Shown here piece by piece: positions 53,000 through 64,000 of a DNA stretch of 64,000 nt (its first letter is position 1; each line of letters begins with the position of its first letter). This stretch comes from Malaya genurostris (lineage: Eukaryota > Arthropoda > Insecta > Diptera > Culicidae): NCBI RefSeq assembly GCF_030247185.1, contig NC_080572.1, positions 297,152,314 to 297,216,313 of the forward strand. The letters are read 5' to 3'. A program made the translations under genes and the position numbers. The notes beneath the pieces are model-generated. The model was not told where the DNA came from. It did not search any database and saw only the letters and a list, made by a program, of their open reading frames with translations.

Positions 53000-54002
53000 A
53001 GCCGTGCGCTATGGTGAACGCTTCCAAGAACGTTCCAAAGACTTAAATTCTCAAACTCACAGTGACAGCTGGTCTCATCCTAGGCTACTACTACTACTAC
53101 TACTACTACTCAGCAACCACGCGCTAAGTCATCGCCGTCATCGTCATCGACTCAATGCCAAACCGCCACCGCCAGTAAGTCAGCGGAGTGCGATCGGAAC
53201 CGCGCTCAGTAACTGCCAGCACGTACAGTAAGTCGCGCGCGATTTTCGCTGCTCCGCACAAACTCGGTAATGTTTATTTTTTTTTGGTTTGTTTGTACGA
53301 CCGCACATCCGCCCACACATACACCGTAATTAGTCCTACAACCCCTTCCGTTCTAGACGTACGCGTCTCAGTACAGTGAAGCAATCGTGGTGCACTTATG
53401 GAGTATGGTGCTGTGCGATAATGGAGGCGTCGGCAAATTAACAGTTTTTCCTTCGAGTTGACCTCAGTAAATTGTGTCCTTGAGCTCGATGAAAATCGTG
53501 TTGTGAATGACGTGTTTTGGAGCTTCATATCAGTCAGATATCGTTGTTTAGTGCTATATTTGCTATTTGAAACGGTGACGTCATTTTTGTGTTTTTGTGG
53601 GTATTTTGAAATTTGCAGGTTTCCGACGTTGATCGAATTCAAATTGTGTGTGTGTGTGGAAGTGATACATTGTTAACCAGAGTTAGAGGTGATAGAAAAT
53701 TTTTAACCTTCAGTGAATTTAGTGAGAGCAAATTTAAAAATTAAAAATAAACGTGGAATAAATTCTGTGCAGGAGTAGATCGACACAAATCAAAACACCT
53801 CCTACACAAATCGGGCACACTCGGGCCGGCGAGGTTACCCACGTAAAACACCGTCGTATCTGCCGAGAACTCCGATCCGGAGATCCTACCACGCATCCGA
53901 AGGTGATCGGATTGGCGTGCCGTGACTGCGATTAAAATTGAATCGAACCAAAACAGCGGAAAATTTCATCCCTAACCGATTTGAAAAAAAAATAACAAAC
54001 GA
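53000..54002 (+). other. Candidate promoter and 5' untranslated exon of a host gene
   Basis: A repeat-poor, relatively GC-rich kilobase without a long frame. It contains arthropod initiator-like 'tcagt' motifs (for example 53368) and ends with 'aaacga|gtaagt' at 54002/54003, a strong splice-donor match. The segment 53750-54000 reads like a long insect 5' UTR and is followed by AT-rich, SINE-containing, intron-like DNA. No coding exon was found to the right, so the gene cannot be named and the transcription start is unknown. Confidence 0.3.
53085..53110. repeat. (CTA)n microsatellite
   Basis: About nine CTA units in the candidate promoter region. Confidence 0.97.
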
Positions 54003-54008
54003 GTAAGT

Positions 54009-56030
54009 TACCGATTTCAGCTTCTGTGTTTTTGGGATGGTTCAAAACTACCAACCGCCTGCGGTATGGAAATTATCGATTTTCCGTGTCGTTACGAGTT
54101 CTCCATTAGCTCGACCGTCTTTTTTTCCCTCTTCTTTCCACAGCATTCCAGATAACCCGCATTGGGCTACCGGTTTTTTCACTTCCCCCGGCATACTTTG
54201 ATGCATGGGTTCAATCGTTCGATCGATTTGGTGCATTTTCCGTGCTCCATTTGTTTATACGAATGGGGGGTACGCGGATGCATTTCCGTTGCCTTGTTGT
54301 TTTGATCAAGACTTTACAAAAAACCAAGAATCTGATGGAATGGTCGCACAATTCAGCGGTCAAAAATTTGAGGAGGCGTGGATTAGAACTTTTGCGTCAC
54401 TTTAAGAACTTTTTTTTTATTCAATAATGTAATATAATTTTAGGCACACTGCCTAAGCTCTAAGATGCCAAGGGTATTTTCTAATCTTAATTAACGACTA
54501 ACTTAAAAGTAGAATAGTATCATTAGACTATGTCATCTCGGGTTCTTGTAAATCCAAAAGGAGAACCCTTCGATCATAAAATTGCGATATTGCAGTTTTT
54601 GATTTTTGCGATAGTTGATTTAACTAATTTCTTTTTGATTCAACCAATATGGTTTTTGATTTGCATATATTCAAGTAGTTAAAAAATATGTTGTTTTGTA
54701 TGCTGTCAAATGCCGGAGACAGTTGAAAGCAAAACAATAATCGCAATGCAAAATCAAGAACTTTTTTAGTTGAAATCTGTTCGCGTCGCTTCAAAATGTC
54801 AATGAAAACAAACAATCGATGGTTAAAGCGTTTGGAGTAATTGTGTTCATTTGATTTGAAAAATTTATGATAACAAGTGTTTATCTAACAGCGGTGTTGT
54901 GATAAAGTTAACCTTGTTTAAGATGAAAAAGATTTGGTGACAAATTAGAAAATGTTAATGAATGACCATCTCGTAATCTTTCAGGTATGCGCAAAAATTT
55001 TATGCTTCAAATTCGATCATTGATTTACTTCCAGCAGACTGTTTTACTTCCAGCTGTTTGATACCGATGATGATGTTCATGCATTAGCAATAAAACGCTT
55101 TTTGACATGAATTTAATTTATAAAAGTAACAGGAGCGAAGGGTTTCAAACACACAGAACGCGCTGCGATTGAATGGCGCGTTTGAATTGCGTCGCAAAAT
55201 TCCAATTCCCAGCGGTTGATGCACCCAAGCTCATATAAATTGACTAAAATTATCAGTGCATAACTTTAGTTCAACCGTTTCAAGGCATCATCTTTCAATA
55301 CTCATTTTAGGTAAATTTAATAATTTCGCTAATTTACTCGCCCTTTCGGGTACTTTTGCTGATTATAAACGTTTTTCTACATCAATCATTTCCGATCGAA
55401 TCAGAAGTTTTTTTTTAGAATTTAGATCTTTACTGATCTCGACTTGACATGATCATGATCATACAAAAATCAAAATCACTTAGAGATCAGATCAGTTCTG
55501 ATTTCGTAATGATAATTTATTCCTTGGTTAAGATCACTTGAAATCAGCAGTGATCGGTAGTTTTCCCAGCCCTAATGTTATTACATGTCAATATAAAATA
55601 CTGTTTATATTTTAACAACGAAATTTATTTCATGAATCTCAACATACCGAACTTATTTCAAATAGATCATGACGTGTATCAGTGAGTATATTTCGATTAT
55701 TTTCGCAAATCAATAACATTGTTCGAGTTGATTCAACTATTTGCAATGTCTAAAACAAATAAAACCGATTTATTTTTCAACTAACAGAATTTTGTTTCAA
55801 TAACAACGCCAGTTATTTCAACTAAAATATTGGTTGAAATTGAAAGGTATGTGTCCTCACTAATTGACAGCATTTTTTTTTAAACAGTTAAATTAGTTGT
55901 TCCAACCATCGCTTCTGCTAATCGAAAAACAAAAATGACAGTTTAGTTAAAACAACAATCGATTAGTTGTACCAAATTTTAACCAATCGAATTCAGAAAA
56001 TCAACTAATATTCTGGTTGAAATGGGATCG
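54009..56030. other. AT-rich, intron-like sequence
   Basis: No protein recognised. A T-run with 'ttcaataatgtaatataatt' at 54410-54441 could be the tail of an old retrotransposon. 55470-55560 is rich in 'gatca' motifs. Short repeats such as 'aactaatattctgg' and 'aaaatattggttgaaat' occur around 55825-56025. Confidence 0.5.
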
Positions 56031-56290
56031 CGGGTGGTTCCGTCCAGCTTTCAGCAGGCGATCGGCAGTGGTCAATGAATTGAGTGTTGCATGAGTCTTC
56101 CAGCTGGCGTTGGTCCGTGGGGGTCAGCGGGAAACACCCCCAGGCTGCGAAGGCCCGGCGGGTGGCCCGCATGCTGGTTTTCGACTGGAGCGGTCTTCCG
56201 TGGGCGGTGATGATGATATTGCCGAAGAGAATGAAAGAGAAGTAAATATTGTGGAAAACGTGGTAAAAAGGGGATGCGGGAGCTAAATGT
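56031..56290. other. Isolated GC-rich fragment
   Basis: About 260 bp ('gtgggggtcagcgggaaac', 'cccggcgggtggcccgcatg') stands out from AT-rich surroundings. No frame matches a family. It may be a piece of a GC-rich retrotransposon UTR or a transferred fragment. I cannot assign it. Confidence 0.5.
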
Positions 56291-56414
56291 CTGAAAACGA
56301 CAGAGATCTAATTAGTTGCCATCGAGATGGTGAAGAGACAGGGTACTTTAAGAACTTGAGCACTTCTTCCTATTTTTATGCAAAATATAATAACCATGAG
56401 TCGTGTTTTTAATT

Positions 56415-56560
56415 GTAGGCCAGTTGTCGTATTTTCGAGCCCCGGTCTGAAAAAGAATTCTTAGTGTCAGTAGAATCGTAGCACCAGCCATGCAACGTTT
56501 CTAGGCGCTATAAATTGGCTGCGAAGTCTGTTGAAACACAGAAGGACAAATTCCCCAATT
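56415..56560 (+). mobile_element. SINE copy 1 (5'-truncated)
   Basis: Matches the second half of the copy at 56905-57100: 'ccagttgtcgtattttcgag', 'gtgtcagtagaatcgtag' and 'ggctgcgaagtctgttgaaa'. The A-box half is missing. Confidence 0.8.
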
Positions 56561-56904
56561 TTCCATACGCTCTAGTAGTAGCACTAGTCATCAATTGGAG
56601 ATTTCGGCATTTCAATCCAAAACTCGATCCAAAATGAAATCCGATGGTTGAGTTCGAGGTTCGTATTTCGATGAAAACTTTTTTGACGTAGGACTACGTC
56701 TTTCTTTACTATGCTCACCTAGGCGCATTTTCGAAATTCCACAACACGAACGTGTAACGAAATTGCTTCAGATTTGATTTCTTAATATGTTTTTCCCTGT
56801 TTGAGTATTTCCCTAATTCTTTCACGTAACGAATGGTAGAAGGTGTAAGATTGTTATTACTATCATGTTTATTACGTAGACCCTGTTAGACGTTTGTTTG
56901 ACCC

Positions 56905-57100
56905 GGTTTGGCGGTTCAATGCATAAGGCGCTGGTCTTACAAGCCAGTTGTCGTATTTTCGAACCTCGACCTGGAATGATTATTGGTGTCAGTAGGATCG
57001 TAGTACTATCCATGTAATGATTCCATACGCTACGAGTCGGCTGCGAAGTCTGTTGAAACAGAAAGGCCAAATTCCACTAAAGGAATGTAATTCCAAGACT
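56905..57100 (+). mobile_element. SINE copy 2 (tRNA-like head present)
   Basis: The head has an A-box-like 'ggttcaatgcataaggcg', an anticodon-arm-like stem CTGGT/GCCAG around 'cttacaa', and a B-box-like 'ttttcgaacctcg'. The body 'gtgtcagtaggatcgtagta' and 'ggctgcgaagtctgttgaaa' follows, and the copy ends in 'ccaagacttt'. It is tRNA-derived; the loop would read UAC. Confidence 0.85.
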
Positions 57101-57104
57101 TTAC

Positions 57105-58185
57105 TTTGCTTTGTTTTGTTAGCTTTAGTATATGATAATCCAGGAACGAAGACACATCGAGTGCGCAGACCGCCATCTACATCAAGGCAGTGAAACTGCA
57201 TCCGGCATAATGCAACTGGTGCTTCAGTCAATGGCGAATATAATGTTCTGTTTCTCAAGACTAAACGCACAAAAATAACTAGTTCTTCTGTGTGCATATC
57301 TACTGTTGGAAATTCGCTTCAAATAATAGTATTTGCGTCATTCAGTTTCTGGTCGTTTGCATTGGAGAAAAAGACAACGATGGGGAACATTATACAAAAT
57401 CAGCCGTTCTAATAGCTCTAATTGTTATCTAAAGAACTATTAAAATTACTTCTTTGCAAATCGAAGGAAGAAATCATCAGTTTAGTGCTAATCTAGAATA
57501 ATTTGACAAGCTTTGTACACTTTTCACAATTTTTCGCAAATTCGCACCAAACGAGTGCAAGTAAATCCAGCATTTCGCTGCTTCGCATTTGAGAAAAATG
57601 CTCCGAACCCTCTGAAAGCCTGAAACGAACCCCGCAATTACATCATTCAGCTGCTGGTCGTTTGTATGCGAATAACAGTAAAAATACATTTCATCGACCC
57701 GAAAAGTTCTGGACTAGAATCGGTTATGAGGGATTTTTTTTTCAATAGGGTAAAAAAAATACACTGTAATCGTTCCAGTATGCTTTAGGGAGGACTTATG
57801 AATCATACAATAACCATGTGATTTCAGCTCAATCGCTGGAACTATATTTTACATAGAATAACACTTACCTTTTCCAATAAGAATTCAGTATCCTAATTCG
57901 TACCCCTTATCGGTTAGGAAATTGTGAAAGGAAACCTTTCTTCAAAGACCGCAAAACGACCCGATGCTTGTGGAAAAATTATTGCCTTTACTGATTGTTG
58001 ATCAATCGAAATACTAAGGCTTGTTTGCGACAAAATCTGGATCGATTAAATTTGTAATAAAACAAATTTGCTGTTGGATCAATCCAAGATGCGTTTTTAA
58101 TTCTTTTAATTATACATCTTAGAACTAATTACAGTTACTTGAATAGGCTTCATGAAGAAACTAAGAGCTTTTGAGTTTACTACAT
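57105..58185. other. No gene recognised
   Basis: Mixed to AT-rich sequence. A 102-codon minus-strand frame (57297-56989) mostly reads through the SINE and has no family features. Confidence 0.5.
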
Positions 58186-58189
58186 CCGT

Positions 58190-58640
58190 TAATGTCTGTG
58201 CAGACTTCTCTGCAACCGATTCAGTGCCCTTTTTTGAATTTGTTCTATAGTTGTAGCTCTTCACGTGAGTCCAATACCGCTAGATAGGTCGAAACTCCGG
58301 GCAATTAGGTGGATTCGTCGGTTCAACATGGTCTCCATGCGCTTTATACCATTCCTAAATGTTTTTGGTGTAATGAAGCCAAATCAAGCCAGAAAGTTGA
58401 AAAAGATTCATGACTGCGTAGGAATAGTAACAATCGCTTCTTCAGGCATTATTCATGGTATACTTTCTTGTTGTTTATCGTTTCGATAGTGATAAAGCCA
58501 AAGCCAAACTTTCTCGACCACACCTGCATATTGCTTGTCAAAACAAATGTTTTTTTTTTGGAAATTTGGCATTTTTCTTCGTCTTGAAATGCTCTTCTAC
58601 GCCGTTCCGTTGCATGGCAGTATAAGAAGCTTCGATCTAA
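58190..58640 (-). pseudogene. DD37E-type (mosquito ITm) transposase relic
   Basis: The minus-strand reading across frames shows KKNAKFPKKHLF, QAICRCGREFGFGFITIETINNKK, ECLKKRLLLFLRSHE, then DLASLHYTKNI with a stop and EWYKAHG (second Asp block), and NPPNCPEFRPI followed by RYW. The residue after RPI should be the catalytic Glu but is a TAG stop (GAG to TAG at about 58282). The pattern DLASxHYA...NPPNxPExRPIExYW is that of the DD37E group described from mosquitoes. No terminal repeats were found. It is ancient and inactive. Confidence 0.8.
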
Positions 58641-58644
58641 AAGC

Positions 58645-60850
58645 TTGTAGCATCACCAAAAATTGTACATTCCATTCCTCAAATGGCATTGGATGGTAGT
58701 AAAAATAAACGAGATATGGTAGGAATACATAGTGCTCATGGATTTTATTTACATACAATATTTATTGGTTTCCCAGCTAATGTCATATGTCTAGGCAAAT
58801 TATTAAAGAAATATACAATTTCTTGAAATTTAACCCGATTAATAACCTTATTTCATTTTTATTTCATTCGTCATTTTCTGAAAACAGAAAACCGCAAATT
58901 AGTGTTGCATTAAGTTTGTATTTCTAAAATTTCACACTAACCAGTGAAAAACCCCTTGGTTCGATTTCACTTTCATTCGCGTCCATCGTCATCGCCTACT
59001 GAGACTTGCCCGGGTCTGTTCGATCTGACATCGAAACGCGGTGAGATGACGATGACGATGATGATGATGGGTAGAATATTTATAAGCTTGACTTGATGAG
59101 CAGCTCGGACTAGAATTATAATTCGATCGGAAATAAATTTCCTGAAAATAGTCTCGGTTCCGCTGAAACACACAAAAAAATAAACTCTCCTACTCGCGGT
59201 GATTCGATTGGTTTTCATGTTTGTGTGCACTGGGTTCAAGTCAAGGGCCTACATGCTTTGGATACTTGTCCAAGAGGCCTGTTGATATTTCTCAATTGAC
59301 TGGATTGGAGCAGCCGCCGTCCACCGACCTTTTTCGTCGTGGGTTGCGATCGATTGACAATTTTGCGTTTCGAATGCTGCTGGTGCTGCTGCAAGATGCG
59401 ATCGATCGCCCCCTTTGCGGAGTTTTGCGCAGAGGCGAACTACGTTGGGACCCACCGTGTACGAGTTAGTTATGAATGAGATGGTTTGTGACTGGAAATA
59501 TGCAAAGGTGATATCACCTACTCGGTAGTGCCCGACCAAGTTTTGAATGAATGTGTTCTATTTATGCCTCTGTTATTCAGCCTGGTGCAAATTCAAACCA
59601 ACTGTTTCTTGGAAACCGGAAAAGGCGGGTTTTCCTTTCGAACTAAGTGTAATTTAAGTTTTCAACTGTTTATCGGTTCGAAGAAGATTGTGTTTACTGT
59701 CAGAAATACCGAAATATATTGAACGAATTATTGTTAGCCATTTATCTACTGTTCACTATACCAAATATGGCACCAAATCTAATGGGCACATAAATTCTAG
59801 TCGCAACAAATACTTATCGGAAACATGCTGATAACGGTTATCCGTCCAGTGACCGGTGCCGTACTAATCGTGCTATCTTAATTCCTTGGGTTATGTGCGG
59901 CATTAATATCTCGGGTCGACATAAATTGCATCGCACTGAACGAACGAGGGACGCCACTTCATAGTTCATACTCAACTGAAGCTCATATTTTATCATTGAA
60001 GAACTAACACGTCCGGAGATTTCCATATTTCAAAGCAACGATCGGACCGCGCAGAGTGTATTTATTTTTCTGTTAACTTACTTTTTCCGATTCTGATGTG
60101 CTGCAGGGCCCATCGAACGCGGCACAATAAGTCAGTGAACGGGCCCGAGTTTGCTTGATCCACATATTTACTTAATGGCAAAAAGATAAACATACTATCA
60201 CATTACGAAAGGGGCTGTCTGATTGCCCCGAGTGACTGATTGACTGCACGTTGTGTGGAGAAAAGAGATGGTGCTCTACGTGCTAAATATGCTTCTATCT
60301 AGCGGAGTACATCTCAAGTGCCAAAGGGCTTTGGTTTGTCGAACCAACGTGTTTCAATTTTCTTGCCTGTGTCAGCGGAAAACGATGGGTTTCCAGTTGG
60401 TATTGGTGAGCTACAGGAAAGCAAGAATCTTCTTGCATGACATTTTTTCCCATAGCACTATGACACTTAAATGGTAAAAGTTAAGGTGTGTTATGTTTCG
60501 TGGCGATCAATTTCGGCATAATGATATTCCTTAAAACCCCTTACAATCAAGGAACTACGGATCCGTGTATGAACTCTACGAAGTCCACGTATTTACTTAG
60601 TCAGTGATTCTAAGACATGTGAAGATACTTTAGGCTCGATTGTTGAGTTATTATTTTTCTTAATTGATTTTTTTCAATCAAAAATAAATTTTTACCGGAC
60701 CTGGTGGAATGAAATGAGTCACTTTTAAAGAAAATAAATTCCATTTAATTGCACTATATTAGAAAAAAAACTCTTTACTATTTCGCCACCAATGTCACAA
60801 AGTACTGACAGACACTAGTATTTCGGTATGTTTTTTGAATCCTTCATCAT
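58645..60850. other. No gene recognised; contains a (GAT)n tract
   Basis: Mixed composition. A GATGAC/GATGAT microsatellite lies at 59045-59070. Frames at 59221-59469 and 59249-59539 overlap on opposite strands without family motifs. 59000-60120 is more balanced in composition and may be unique host DNA. Confidence 0.5.
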
Positions 60851-60857
60851 TGTTTCA

Positions 60858-61125
60858 TTGACTATTCTCTTTTTCTGTTTCACAAGTGAATTTAATGTTT
60901 CTATGAAGGTTGTTAATAATTTCCAAAAAACTTGTTAAACAATCACGTTTGATGATGCAGAAAATATCATTAACGTATTTCCACCAGCGATTAGGTAATA
61001 ATTCCTGTTTTTCTAAACTTTCCTCAAGATTTGCCGTGAACAGTTCGCATAAAAACGAGGACAGAGAATTACCCATCGGAGCATCTTGCAATTGTTTATA
61101 AAATGTGTGGTTTTTCTTTGATGCC
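60858..61125 (-). pseudogene. Penelope-like reverse transcriptase fragment
   Basis: About 90 residues on the minus strand: FYKQLQDAPMGNSLSSFLCELF, NLEESLEK, WWKYVNDIFCII and FLEIINNLHRNIKFTCETE. The APMGNSLS block and the YVxDIF active site followed by LNNLHxNIKFT are characteristic of Penelope-like elements. The active site reads YVNDIF, where YVDDIF is expected, so the first catalytic Asp is Asn. The fragment is interrupted on the right by the 'atgccacaagccttagaaat' repeat at 61110 onwards and stops on the left with no GIY-YIG endonuclease. Confidence 0.82.
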
Positions 61126-61239
61126 ACAAGCCTTAGAAATGCACGAAACGTATAGATCTGGTGTAATCTGAAAAACAAATTTGAAAAAAATCGAGTTCGG
61201 GACTTTGGGATGTAGGAAAAACGGCTAAAGTAACGAATT

Positions 61240-62690
61240 TTTTTATGCCAAATGTCTTAGAAATCGATGAAACGTCCAGATCTGGTGTAATCACAAAAAT
61301 ATCTTTGTTGATTTAAAAAGAAAACGGGAAAAAACACCATATTTCGACATTTCATGCATTTCTAAGACAAAACAAGAATACCAGATAACTTTGAAAATTT
61401 TCGTGAAAGCAACCGCGTACCTTCGGAAATCCGCACAAAAAAGAACTTCGAACCTTCCGAAATCCGTGTAACTTTGTAAATCCGCGAAAAAAAAAACGCG
61501 TAATTTCGAAAATTCGCGTAAACAAAAACCGCGTAAATTGGAAATCTACGTAACCTCGGAAATCCGCGTAAAACAAGAACCGTAAAAACGTGTAAAAAAC
61601 GGCTTCGGAAAAAACGTGCAAAAATTACCGCATAACTTCGGACATCCACGTAAAAAAACGGCGTAAATTCGGAAATCCGCGTAATTTCGAAAATCTGTGT
61701 AAAAAAACGCGTAAAAAAATTGCATAAAAAACCGCTAAAAAACGCGTAATTTTGGAAAACCACACAAAAAAGAACTGCGCACCTCCCGCGTTAAACAAAT
61801 GCGTTACTTTGGAAATCTTCGTTAAAAAAAACCGCGTAACTTCGGAAATCAGCGTAGAAATAATCGTAAAACTGAGGAAATTTTTTTTTTGATGCCAAAT
61901 GCCTTAGAAATGCACGAAACGTCTACATCTGGTGTAATCTAAAAAAATGATTCTGAAACTTTCAATTTTGAGATTTCCGAAATCGAATTATTTCTATGGC
62001 AAATGTCTTTAAAAAGCTTGAAACAATAAGATCTGGTGTAATCTCGAAAAATATATTTTGTCAGTGAGTTGATTTAAAAAAAAATCAGGGCAACACCAGA
62101 TTTTGAAGTTTGATGCATTTCTAAGACAAAACAAGAATACCGGATAACTTTGAAAATTTGCGTGAAAGCAACCGCGAAGCTTCGGAACCTCAGAAATCCG
62201 CGACAAAAAACGCGTAATTTCGAAAGTCTGAGTGAAAATAAACCTATGCGTAAAAAACCGCGCAACTTTGGAAATCCGAAAAAAAAGAATCGCGTATTAT
62301 CGAAAATCCGCGTTAAAAAAAACCGTGTATAAAACTGCCTAAAAAGCGCGCAAAAAACGCATAATGTAGGAATTTCGCGTGAAATAAACGCGTAACTTCG
62401 AAAACCAACGCAAAGTTTTTTTGCGTAACTTCGGAAATCTGCGTAAAAAAGAACCGCGTACCTACGAAAATCCGTGTTAAAAAAAACCGCGTTACTTCGG
62501 AAATCCGAGTAACATCGAAAATCCGCATAAAAACCGAATAATTTCAGAAATCCGCGTAAAAGAACCGCGTTCCCTTGAAAATCCGCGTGAATACCGTGTA
62601 ATGTCGGAAATCCGCGTAAAAAAGAACCGAATAACTTCGAAAAAAAGCCGCGAAAAAAAAAACGCATAAACAAAACCGCGTACAAAAAGA
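61240..62690. repeat. Duplicated block: foldback repeat plus 34-bp minisatellite (2 units)
   Basis: Unit 1 (about 61240-61985) and unit 2 (about 61990-62690) share the same order: 'atgtctt(ag)aaa...gaaac', 'agatctggtgtaatc', 'tgcatttctaagacaaaaca', 'agataactttgaaaatt' and 'gcgtgaaagcaaccgcg'-like sequence, then an array of about 34-bp monomers ('ccgcgtaacttcggaaat', 'ccgcgtaaaaaa'). The minisatellite leaves long minus-strand frames (62685-62074, 203 codons; 61763-61362, 133 codons) with repeating RSYAVF/FADFRSYA-like peptides. These look like repeat artefacts. Confidence 0.85.
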
Positions 62691-62699
62691 CTTCAGCTT

Positions 62700-63866
62700 C
62701 TTAGTAAAATACGAAATTCCTTCCGATATTCGTTAAACTTCGGACAACCGACTGTCGGGATCAATGCCCACATCTAATCATCGTCTAATCAGTCGCTATC
62801 AATTCATACATTTAATTCATTGTGTTCTTTTTTTTTATAGACAGCCGTAATACTAGTTAGGTATCACTCGATCATCATCAATTGAACAATAGTGCCTTAC
62901 ACCATACGAAGTAATGTTCGATATCTACTTCCTTGCCAAAATAATAAAATATCAAATGGATCGAAGTCTAAACTATATTTACATACGGCCCAGTTTAGCA
63001 CGGCCGTAAGGAATATCGGCACGGCTATAAACTTCACGCGCGCGTCTTGCACTTGGCGTTTAACCCGAAGAAAAATAGATCCATTGATCAAACGTTCCCC
63101 GAATAATCGACGGAGTTTAGTTTGGCCCTATTTGTAGTAAGGAGAAATATAATAGGGCATTGTAAATACGAAAAAGGAAAAAAATATAAGCATCCTGTTC
63201 CCCCTATTCGCATTGCTGTAAACAAAACATGGTGACCTTGAGATGACACATCACTACTTAACAAAATAAAATAACTCGCGGATAGGTTTGCTGCAAACCA
63301 ATTTTAGATTTTCAGCTAGTATCCCTTGATTGATTTGAAAATTTTCACACTTTCCATATGAACTTTCTATTAAATCTTCTCCATATTTTGCTGTCTTTGC
63401 ACAACGACCACCATCAATTTTCGTTATGTTTGAATATGATAACACCGACAATGATAGGCAGATGGCGCTCCGATCGGTTAACATCGTGTACTGTTGAGTG
63501 GTATATTCTCAGTTAAAAATAACACTGTTAACACTTTTCACTAATCAACACGGACTTTCCACAGTTTCAGTTTCACTCAAAATAACTGATAACCGATTGA
63601 AAAATACATTTCGATCAACTTCAGTCATTGGTTTGGAACATATTTTAAATATTGATTCAATAAAAGCACGAGTTTAAACTTCAACCATATAAATAGTTGT
63701 TTCCAGCTAGGCAAATTCCTCTACGTGTATGAAATATAGTACAGAAATACCAATTTCTTATGGATGTAACATTATCCATATAAAAAATAGCGTTTCTTGT
63801 AAATCGGTTTAAATTTTTCAAATATATGTATTTTTTGTGTAGAGCTCAGTTCAGATTTTTTTCATT
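62700..63866. other. No gene recognised
   Basis: AT-rich to mixed sequence without family motifs. Confidence 0.5.
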
Positions 63867-63867
63867 A

Positions 63868-64000
63868 AGGAGTGTATCGAAAATAAGCTATCCACATACA
63901 TTTGTGTTGTACGCATGTATTTGTGATGGTTTTTATGCACAGATCACAGCATGTTGTGCGTTTGGCTGTCATCTTTCGTTTGTTTACTTGTTTGTGCGGT
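63868..64000 (+). repeat. TA-flanked terminal repeat, copy 2, cut by the window end
   Basis: After TA (63866-63867) it starts 'aggagtgtatcgaaaataag' then 'ctatcca' and 'tttgtgttgtacgcatg', as at 14669. This probably is the end of a Tc1/mariner-type element that continues beyond the window. Confidence 0.6.

Noticed and set aside
59221..59539. Overlapping 82- and 96-codon frames as a host exon
   Set aside because: Frames on both strands are equally open, with no motif, splice context or repeat support.
62074..62685. 203-codon minus-strand frame with repeated RSYA/FADF peptides
   Set aside because: The period follows the 34-bp minisatellite; there is no start context, domain or conservation argument for a protein.

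Overview
This window looks like euchromatic, repeat-saturated DNA from an insect, most likely a culicine mosquito. The evidence is AT-rich sequence with long A/T runs, insect-type IS630-Tc1-mariner transposons, RTE and Jockey-type retrotransposons, tRNA-derived SINEs, and a high-copy repeat whose ends ('taatccacctagtggtg' and 'atatgagaaaggc') I associate with culicine genomes. The species assignment is inference. I found no bacterial operon, CRISPR array, rRNA, intact host protein-coding gene or viral insertion.

Layout. 0.2-4.7 kb: an internally deleted mariner with perfect terminal repeats, then a large inverted-repeat element present as two head-to-tail partial copies joined exactly by a Himar1-like mariner. 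5.6-6.8 kb: a hairpin and a copy of the high-copy repeat carrying a 100-bp (CA)n tract. 8.9-9.7 kb: a dead DD41D transposase. 15.5-19.6 kb: a Jockey-type LINE on the minus strand with a zinc-knuckle ORF1 and an EN-RT ORF2, both broken. 21.4-23.1 kb: a Tc1-like element with outer and inner terminal repeats. 25.8-31.1 kb: a mariner fragment, a palindrome, several high-copy repeat fragments, and a DD41D element whose 5' end has been replaced by an inverted copy of its own 3' end. 33.5-35.7 kb: repeat copies and a 43-bp minisatellite into which a 582-bp element has inserted. 36.2 kb: a tRNA-Glu-like SINE. 37.9-41.3 kb: a near-intact full-length RTE-type retrotransposon with an 11-bp target duplication and one frameshift. 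41.5-47.2 kb: an RT fragment, two related minisatellites, a Harbinger-like MITE (TTA duplication), a hAT-like MITE (8-bp duplication) and a tRNA-like SINE. 48-51.3 kb: a tandem array of 1.1-1.5-kb units with a 102-bp (TA)n tract. 56.4-57.1 kb: two copies of another SINE. 58.2-58.6 kb: a DD37E-type transposase relic. 60.9-62.7 kb: a Penelope-type RT fragment and a duplicated minisatellite block.

Host content. The best candidates are two non-repetitive, relatively GC-rich stretches (about 43.7-44.04 kb and 53.0-54.0 kb) that end in good splice-donor sequences without long reading frames. They resemble non-coding first exons on the plus strand, so the DNA to the right may be a large first intron. 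This is weakly supported. The transposon genes do not form a pathway; what is informative is their nesting order and the rearrangements at their ends.
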